Part shown: in pieces, positions 56,618 to 64,000 of the stretch | Position numbering within the stretch: position 1 is the first letter of the stretch | How the letters are laid out: each line of letters opens with the position of its first letter | Source of the DNA: Cryptomeria japonica | Taxonomy: Eukaryota > Streptophyta > Pinopsida > Cupressales > Cupressaceae | NCBI RefSeq assembly: GCF_030272615.1 | Contig: NC_081415.1 | Location: forward strand, 371,007,809-371,071,808 | Reading direction: 5' to 3' | DNA length: 64,000 nt | Translations under genes and position numbers: made by a program | Notes under the pieces: model-generated | What the model saw: the letters and a program-made list of their open reading frames with translations, nothing else | The model's database searches: none | Told to the model about the DNA's origin: nothing

Positions 56618-59600
56618 AAAAAGAATACTAACACAAGAGGCAGGGATATCTCAAGGGAAAACCTCCAAATGCTCAGCCCCTTCAACAATAGCCCTATTAG
56701 CCAAGTAATTTGTAATAGAATTTATCTCCCTATAATAGTGAGAGATAGTAAAGGTAGAAAAACACTTCAACTATGTAAGGATGCACTCTAACAAGTACTA
56801 CAGATGCCAAGAGACACATTTCTTAGCAGAAATTGACTAAAAACCCAACATTGAATCTCCTTCAACAATAATGTCCTTAATTCCCAGGGATATGGCAAGA
56901 TCAAGGCCAAAATATAATGCTCAAAATTCAGCAACATTATTGGTGCAGACACCAATATGTTTGCCAACAACTTTAATAATCTTAGAATTGTGATAAAAAA
57001 TGACTACCCCAACCTCAGCCTTCCTCAGATTACCTTTAGCAGCCCCATCAAAATTTAACTTAAATGAGAATTGAGGGGGGGGCATTCATTTAGCCATCCT
57101 ACATTTGGCAAGCGAGGAAATACCAGTAGATACCACCCCATGTGAAGGGATGACTCAAAGTGAGCTCCATTTCCATGTAATCCAATTATCCCAATGAGAA
57201 AAGGACCTAAGTTGTTCTAGATTTTTATAGATATAAGAAAGAACCACCTCAGAAATAGAGGATTGGATCTTGCCAATAACCTCCTTCAACAAAGAAGACT
57301 TATGATTAAAAATTCTAGAGTTCCTCTCTAGCCAGATGCTCCAAATAACAATAGAAGGTGTGACAATCCAGATAGAAGAGTAAAAAGAGGCTGAATACAA
57401 CAAAGGCTAGGCCCGAAAATGTGATAATAAACTAGGGCTTACAGTTGAGGACCACCCAAGCATTCCAAATAACCAATACCAATAGTCTATAGAAAAAGGA
57501 CAATGCAAGAACACATGATCCATGGTTTCCATAAAAAAACCACAAAACACACAAGGGAAAGTTGCAGTAATCCCCAGCCTATCCAATCTCATCCTAGTAA
57601 GGAACCTATCTTGAACTGCCAACCAAGCAAAAGAACTAGCTTTAGGAAGTCATGTCGAATGCCAAAAAATCTGAGAAGGCCAATGGGAAGAAGAAGAGGA
57701 CTGAGACAAAGATTTATACCCCTCCTTTACCAAATAGGAACCTGAAGTACTTTTAGTCCACACCAAAATATCTTCTTTATTTTGGAACACAAGAGATCTA
57801 TTCTAAATTTATACCTCAAAAGCAACTCTAAGTTCATTCTCAATGGGTAGAAAAGCAATAGACTTCCATCGAGATACTAGATAAGGGCCTAAAGAATCAA
57901 TGGCAAAATAATCAGCAAAAACCCCCCTGAGATCAGAAAGAATATCAGACAATGGAGACCAATCTAGAATGGAAGATAATGCAGGATGACCATTCCAGAC
58001 TTCATCCGAAAACTGAGCCTTCTTCCCATTATGAACAACCCAAGAAAGGTGTGGAAGGATGACCGAACAACAACTAACTAGAAAATCCCAAAAAGCTGAA
58101 CCTTTTGGAAGAGATGAGGCTGTGATATCCTCTCTCTATGGGCACCCCTTAAATACTTAGTAAGCATAATTGATGCCCACTTACTCGATGGATCCTTATA
58201 TAATTTCCAGACAAGTTTAGCCCCCAATGCTTTATTCTAGGACACTAAATCTTGAATGCCTACACCTCCTAACTCTTTAGGAAGGCAAACTTTATACCAA
58301 GCCAGAAGGGGAAGCTTCTTTTTGTCCCCAATGTTATCATTCCAAAGAAAGGATCTTAGAGATACTTTGTGATCCTGAATAACTTTAGGAGGAGTTTTCA
58401 AAATAGACATTAAATATATAGGAATGGCATTAAGCACTGACTTAATTGGAAGAATCTTACCTACCATTATGAGCCATTTATGATTCCAGGAATAAATTCT
58501 AGCCGATATTGCATGCACCAATTTATCCCAAAAATAGCTTTATCAGACCCAACAAAAAAAGGAATGCCTAGGTATTTGCAAGGAAAATCCCCCACTTGAA
58601 ATCCCCAAAATTGAGTGAGCCTCTTCTTGACCAAAGGGGAGACGTTTAAAAAGAAAACCTTGGATTTTGAGACATTCACTCTCTGACCAGAAAAAGAAGA
58701 GTAATCAGCAATAATCTTCTTGATTACTCCAGCCTCTGTCAACGAAGCAGAACCAAATAGAAGAGTATCATCCACAAAAAGACAATGGGATTGTGACATA
58801 AGATAGCCCTTCATTCTAATACCCCTCCATAGACCAGATGTTGAAGCATTAGAAATGGCCCGGCTTAAAGCCTCTGCTAGAAGTATAAACAAAAAAGGAG
58901 ACAAAGGATCTCCTTGCCTAACCCCCCAAGAGGAAGGAAAAAACCCAGAAGGTGATCCATTAATCAAAACTGAAAAATGAGCAGAAGAAATACAAGAGAA
59001 CACCCATTTAATCCAACTATGAGCAAATCCAAAGCACTTCAAAATGGCAACCAGAGACTGTCAGTTCACCCAATCATAAGCTTTAAGCATGTCAAGTTTC
59101 AGAATCATAGCCAGAATTTTTTGTCTCGCAATGGAGTGCAAAATCTCATGAGCGACAATTGCACCCTCTAGATTTTCCCTACCAGGAACAAAGCCACCTT
59201 GGTCAATAGAAATAATGTTAGGAAGAATTGTGGCCAATCTAACCGCAATTGCCTTAGTGAAAATTTTGTATAGAGTATTACAAAGAGCAATAGGATGAAA
59301 ATCAGAAAAGGAGCTAGGATGATCCACTTTGGGAATAATAGCAATAAGTGTATTGTTAAGTTCGTTCAAAATAGATCTATTCCGCCTAGACTCTTCCAAA
59401 GCTAATAAAACATCATTCCCCACAAAGTCCCAACACTTTTCAAAAAATAAAGTTGTAAACCCATCCGGGCCCGGGGCCTTTTCCGGATGCATGGAAAAAA
59501 CTACCCCTCTTAATTCTTCCACAGAGAAGGGAGCCATAAGCATCTTATTATCCTCATGGCTAACTAAAGGGGGATAAAATTTAGCAAAAATAGTATCTAA

Positions 59601-60851
59601 AGAAATAGGCTCAGCCGATAGCAGAGACTTAAAGAAATTTACTGCTTTAGCAGCAATATCATTCTCATCTGATAAACTATTCCCCTGAGAATCAATAATA
59701 TAGGATATTCTATTGCTCTGATGCCTCAAATTAGTGGAAGAGTGAAAAAATTTGGTATTTCTATCCCCCTCTTATAACCAAAGATCCCTTGATTTTTGCA
59801 TCCAATAAGATTCTTCCCTAGCTAAAACTTCATCCAATTGAATTTTTAAATTCTTAAGCCTATCAAAAGATAGAGAAGTCATACTCGAGCTCAAGACTAT
59901 TTTATTAATTTTTCTATTTCCTCCTGAATCCTAGCTTTTTCCCCAAAGATGTATTTAAAATGAAGAGTATTCCAAAGTTTGATTTTATTTTTCAAAAAAG
60001 CCAATTTCTTAGCTATCTAAAACATCCTTGATCCATGAACATATGGAGTAGATGCCCACCATTGCCTTAAAAGAGGTAAAAAATATTGATCCCTAAACCA
60101 CATTGGCTCAAATTTAAAAGGAAGCTTCCTAGGAGCTCTATCCTCAAGGATCAAAAGCACTATAGGAAAGTGATCCTATCTAGGAAAGGGTAAAACTAAG
60201 GAAAAGAAGTCTTGCCTAGAATTATATCAGTTATCAGATACCAAAAAATTGATCCAATCTTTCAGCAATTTGACAAAAATCTTACCGCATATTAGTCTAG
60301 GTAAATGAACCATTCTGAGGTTTACAATCAGCTAAGCACAATTTGCTGATAAAGAGGCAAAAGTCAGCAATAATGTGTTTATTAGGGTTAATCCCCCCAA
60401 CTTTCTCTTCTAAACAAGAAATTGCATTAAAATCCCCTCCAAAGATCAAGAAGGCATTCATTAAAGGAGAAGCAACCAAGGCCAGACTTTCCCAAAGCTT
60501 CCTTTTTTCCACCACCCCAACAGGACCATAGACATTAAAAAGCCAAAATTTAACATTTGATAGCCTACTTTTAACTAACCCAAGCATCCAATTTGATGAA
60601 GAGGCGACCAAACTGAGGTCCATAGTAGAATCTTTTCAAATAAAAGCAAGGCCTCCAGATGCCCCTAAGGAAGGAGAGACACAAAACTTCCAAGATCTCC
60701 AAGAGGTAAATAACATATTTGCTAAAGGTATATCCAATTTGGTTTCTTGCAACATCACAATATCACACCTCATTAAGTCTAACTGAGACTTAATCAAGCA
60801 TCTCTTGTTAGGGGCATTTAATCCCCTAACATTCCAGGATATTATCTTCAT
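56617..60851 (-). pseudogene. LINE-1 ORF2: endonuclease, reverse transcriptase, zf-RVT, RNase H
   Basis: Start MKIISWNVRGLNAP at 60851. The APE-type endonuclease shows WNVRGLN, QETKLD and GGDFNAI (60297-60851). RT (58467-59729) has PGPDGFTTLFFEKCW, GGFVPGRENLEGAIVAHEIL, GVRQGDPLSPFLFILLAEAL and the catalytic LFVDDTLLFG. Then SFLWNDN and LLAWYKVCLPKELGGVGIQD (58237-58521, shifted frame), and the zf-RVT Cys/His cluster CVFCGFFMETMDHVFLHCPF (57407-57622). A C-terminal RNase H (about 57080-56640) has LNFDGAAKGN, NNVAEF and VEGDSM. Stops and at least two frameshifts inactivate it. This is the classic plant L1 layout. Confidence 0.85.
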
Positions 60852-62803
60852 TGGGCCAGAGGGGAGGCATCGACTCCCCTCTTTTCACAATTTGGAGTGT
60901 GGGAAACATTTCCCACATCAAAATCCTTTTGAAGGCTCTTCTGGGAAGCCAGTGATTGTGTAACTAGCAGACTAAATTCTTTTTTGGACCTCTTCTTTTT
61001 GGAAGATTCTAGAGAAGCAAGAAGGGTTGATTGAATGCTAGCATCAATCTCCAATTGAGTTTTAATATGCTTAGGTTTTCGACCCCTCTCTGCAAGAGTA
61101 CAAGAAGGAGAAATCTTCAAGAGTGGGGACTGAATCAAAGGTAAACCATCAGGAGGAGCAATTCCTACAAGGACCTTATCTTTACCTTGATGCATACCCT
61201 CCTCCCTACTAGCATGCAATGAATCTTGAAAAACATAGGGAACCAAGGCCTGTTCAAGATTGAGCAAGTCAAAAGGATTGCTAATAGGGAAAGAAGATAA
61301 ATAATTATCCAACCTACCTAAGTCATCTTTAATCGAGGTTATTACTTTATCAACCATATCAAAATTCAAAACAATATCATTATTATTAACGATATTTTGC
61401 CCTTGAGCAATAAGATCATCATCCAAAATGATATTAGGACTATTATAAACCAAAGGATGACCATTAAAAGCCTTCTTAGCAGGACTACTAGGCAACAAAG
61501 AATCCCTAACAACCAACTTATCTTTTTCCAAACCCACACATTTTCCAATAGCAGTAGACAAGGAATTAACATTACCCACACAAGCATACTTATCTTGACC
61601 CAAAACTTGTGAAGGAATAGGATCTTTATTAATGCCAACTGAAACATTTATATCCAAAGGAGAAGTACCAGGAGAAATATGTGAATCTTTAAAAATAGAA
61701 GGTACAAAATTCCAAGAAAAACATTCAGGGTTTCAGTCCATAGAAGAATCTATAGATCTGGTCGAAAATCTAATCTTTTTCATCTCAAAAAAGAGAGTCG
61801 AATCCATGACAACTGAAGAATGAGAAAACTCCAATTAATCCTTTACAAGAGTTTGATGCCAAATACCAACAGGGGAACGAATATTGCAAGTTCGAGGAGG
61901 GGACACATTTGCAGCAAGAACATAAATTTTAACCAAGAAATAACCATCCTCAAAAATAGAATGAGACATTAAAAACTTGTCAAGAGAATCCCCAATTTTC
62001 TTTAAAACATCCGACTCAACAAATTTGAAAGGCAACTATGGGAGTTTAAACCAAACAAGAATCTTTTTAGAAGGAACCCAAGAGGGCTCAAAGAAGGGCT
62101 TCCAGATTTCAACAAAAACCAAATTCTTACCCAACCAAAAAATTGGGACCTCTAAAGCCTTATCCCTAGCTTCAGGAGAATCAAACACAACAATAAAAGC
62201 ACTTGTAGATAAAAATTGAAAGTACAGGGTTCCATACCAGTGAAAGTGGATCTTACATTGAAGCTTTGAAAGAGGAATAGAGTCTCCCCAAACCTAAATA
62301 ATGAATGCAAGAGCCTGAAGATCATGAGCCTTTTTCCCCAGCGAAACATCAGAAGCATCAATGGAAGGAACCGGGAGCCATACAGAGGTTGTTTTCAAAG
62401 ACGTCTTAGAATTCGGTAGAACAACTTCCTCTGAATTCTCCTTCCTCAAAGAAGCACCCAATGTTTGTTTTACAAGAGCAACCCTATATTTATTAGCCTC
62501 CCAATGTTGTGCCTTATTAACAACTTGGGAAGCCCTAAAATTGCCATCCCCCGAGCCATACCACCGAACACTGAGAGCCTTTGATCCTCTCTTATGACCC
62601 CATCCAACCGAATGCCGAAAAAAACCCTGATAATAATCTAAGGATGGAAACAAACAAAAATCACGCCTAACATTTTTAACCCAAGGCAAGCCCTTATTTC
62701 CTACTCGAGCACCATGAAAATGCAGATCCGAAGAACCCTTCTGTCAGATGGCCATGTCCACCCACTGCGCATTCAAGAAAACCCACTGAGGCACATGATC
62801 CAT
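60848..62803 (-). pseudogene. LINE-1 ORF1 (DUF4283-type nucleic-acid-binding protein)
   Basis: From ATG 62803 (MDHVPQWVFLNAQWV) one frame runs to TGA 60848, about 650 codons with a few stops (near 62746, 62294, 62036 and 61775). The N-terminal part has VRWYGSGDGNFRASQVVNKA. The middle (about 62294-61835) resembles DUF4283: WVPSKKILVWFKLP, LPFKFVESDVLKKIGDSLDK, FLVKIYVLAANVSPPRTCNI. The C-terminal third is Ser/Lys/Asp-rich with a basic KKKRSKKE stretch. No clear CCHC knuckle is visible. ORF1 proteins bind the element RNA. Confidence 0.78.
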
Positions 62804-62914
62804 ATTGGTGCCGAAAGGATCTTCTGAGGGGAGAGGATCAGCAGTCGCTTCATCTCCCCAACCAAACTTCAAACCCTCCTTCTATATGCCGAAAATCTTG
62901 ATTTTAAAATTTTT

Positions 62915-63977
62915 AATTCTCCAATCATTAAATGTCACATGGCAAGTGAATTATTCTATATTAATTAAATATTTATTTAATTAATTAAATCATTCCAAGA
63001 AAATCATTTTGATCAATTATCCTATTTAATTTATTAAATATCTTAGCATATTTAATTAATTAATAAATTTGCCATTAATCATAAAAAAAAGAATGAATTT
63101 ATTACAAAAGAGGAATCAATATGCAAAGCAAGAGTTAAATTGAAAATAAAATAAAAGAATTGAATTGAAAGAGAAATCAAACTTGAGATATTATTTCTTC
63201 TTCTAAATTGAGATAACTTGAAATCAGAAAAGCAATTAAATGAATTTAATCATTCTCTAAAATTAGAACTTAAAGCTTTTGAGAAAAGAAGAAGTCCAGT
63301 TGCATTGAAAATACTCTTTTCTTGAAATCAAAGAATATGCATAGAATTACCTATTTTCTTCTCAAGTGCATGGAATTAATTGAATTATATCTCTAATGCA
63401 AACTTGAATTTATAATCTGAATGCATTTCAATTAAACTATAATTGGAATCTATCTCAAGGTTAACTAAATTTGATCTCTCAATTATTTCAATTATCCTAA
63501 ATTGTGCTTTTTCTTGATCTCTCTTGTGATTCTCTATAAATTCAGCCATCATCTCTCATTCAAAACACCCTAGAGATTTATTGTTACTATACAGTTTTTG
63601 CTCTGGAGTCATTGAAGATTTTGTGCTTTTTTTTTTGAGTTTATTGCATCTTAGTTTAGCTTTTTGCATATTTAGTTCAATTATGAATGCTTGAATTCAT
63701 ATAGTTTACTATTCATCCATCTAGAATTCTCTTGCATCGATTTAGCTTAATATCATGCTCATATAGATTAAATCCTTCATCTTGGTGTAGTCTATTCACT
63801 AGTATTTCTTATACAAATATGAGAGCAAGACTATACTCGCATCTTTTAGAAGGCAATTGGTAGATTTGTGATGGTTTTATTATTCATTCTTATATCTGTC
63901 TAACCATACATGTAATGACTTAATTGAAGTGTTGTGTCTTACAGCTTAGAGATACTTATTCCACTTTTTCACACACA
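62915..63977 (+). other. Right part of the PMD-LTR-2 3' LTR
   Basis: Non-coding LTR sequence. Only this copy keeps the 415-bp segment deleted from the 5' LTR. TATA-like TATAAATT near 63535-63542. Nothing else seen. Confidence 0.7.
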
Positions 63978-64000
63978 GTAATTGCACTCAGCTAGTTTGG
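63978..64000 (+). pseudogene. Cop-1 RNase H resumes
   Basis: The last 23 bases read in frame as Asn-Cys-Thr-Gln-Leu-Val-Trp. This continues the Copia RNase H motif EAKYI…SN that stops at 40209, in place of the usual CTQALWM. The first five bases are the right TSD of PMD-LTR-2. Confidence 0.8.

Larger units (their letters stand above)
55007..62914 (-). mobile_element. LINE-1: near full-length plant LINE (L1-type)
   Basis: A 7.9 kb non-LTR element on the minus strand. The poly(A) tail shows as a T-rich run at 55007-55020. ORF1 is 62803-60848 and ORF2 60851 to about 56617, followed by a 1.6 kb 3' UTR. Probable imperfect TSD: TTTCTTTAATC left and AATTCTCCAATC right (54996-55006, 62915-62926). 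It interrupts the 3' LTR of PMD-LTR-2. Both ORFs are broken by stops. Confidence 0.88.
40210..63977 (+). mobile_element. PMD-LTR-2: large LTR element with antisense PMD gene and reversed pol fragment
   Basis: TSD GTAAC (40205-40209) / GTAAT (63978-63982), inside the RNase H of Cop-1. The 5' LTR is 40210-40977. The 3' LTR starts at 54888 and ends at 63977, split by LINE-1. The PPT AAAGAGGGGCAAA (54875-54887) gives a plus orientation, as in PMD-LTR-1. The interior carries PMD-2 on the minus strand, split by Cop-3, and a minus-strand Tat-type pol fragment (42240-44700). No PBS resembling those of Tat-1 or PMD-LTR-1 follows the 5' LTR, so the left interior has been replaced or inverted. Confidence 0.85.
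54888..63977 (+). repeat. 3' LTR of PMD-LTR-2, split by LINE-1
   Basis: 54888-55006 plus about 62915-63977, roughly 1.17 kb of LTR. It is colinear with 40210-40977 except for a 415-bp segment (63020-63434) missing from the 5' copy. It ends TTTTTCACACACA before TSD GTAAT. Confidence 0.88.

Overview
This 64 kb window looks like intergenic, heterochromatin-type DNA of a land plant with a large, repeat-rich genome. A gymnosperm-like genome is my guess from the AT-rich, old, deeply nested retrotransposons; nothing here proves the lineage. I found no intact single-copy host gene, rRNA, tRNA or CRISPR array. Almost every base can be assigned to retrotransposons inserted into one another. The order was worked out from long terminal repeats (LTRs), target-site duplications (TSDs), primer-binding sites (PBS) and polypurine tracts (PPT), all read by eye.

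Element names used below. Tat-1 is the outermost Ty3/Gypsy element, with its 5' LTR at 2171-23080 and a broken pol to about 26450. sLTR-G is a ~4.3 kb solo Gypsy-type LTR inside that LTR (3269-20637, TSD GTATC/ATATC). PMD-LTR-1 is a complete LTR element inside sLTR-G (6993-20057, TSD GGATG). Cop-1 is a plus-strand Copia element inserted into the RNase H of Tat-1; it starts near 26451 and runs past the window end. Cop-2 is a minus-strand Copia inside the 5' LTR of Cop-1 (27664-35757, TSD CTTTG), and sLTR-C is a solo Copia LTR inside Cop-2 (32201-33265, TSD AGTCC). PMD-LTR-2 is a large element inside the RNase H of Cop-1 (40210-63977, TSD GTAAC/GTAAT). Cop-3 is a minus-strand Copia inside PMD-LTR-2 (46505-53223, TSD CGAAT/TGAAT). 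LINE-1 is a minus-strand LINE inside the 3' LTR of PMD-LTR-2 (about 55007-62914). The nest is four levels deep: Tat-1, Cop-1, PMD-LTR-2, then Cop-3 or LINE-1.

The most interesting content is in PMD-LTR-1 and PMD-LTR-2. These are two different but related LTR families. Just upstream of the 3' polypurine tract, on the strand opposite to the element, each carries a gene for a plant mobile domain (PMD, MAIN/MAIL1-like) protein. In both, the antisense gene has its own TATA box, a short first exon, a phase-0 intron at the same place, a PMD core, an acidic or coiled-coil tail and a Pro/Arg-rich end. PMD-LTR-1 has no recognisable pol; it carries a ~950-codon Pro/Ser/Gln-rich open region instead. PMD-LTR-2 carries a fragment of Tat-type pol pointing the wrong way relative to its LTRs.

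All coding regions are broken by stops and frameshifts. Many changes look like C-to-T or G-to-A decay, as expected of methylated silent DNA. Hand comparison of LTR pairs suggests Cop-2 is old (about 12% different over 200 bases), Cop-3 younger (about 6%) and PMD-LTR-1 youngest (about 4%). These are rough visual counts.
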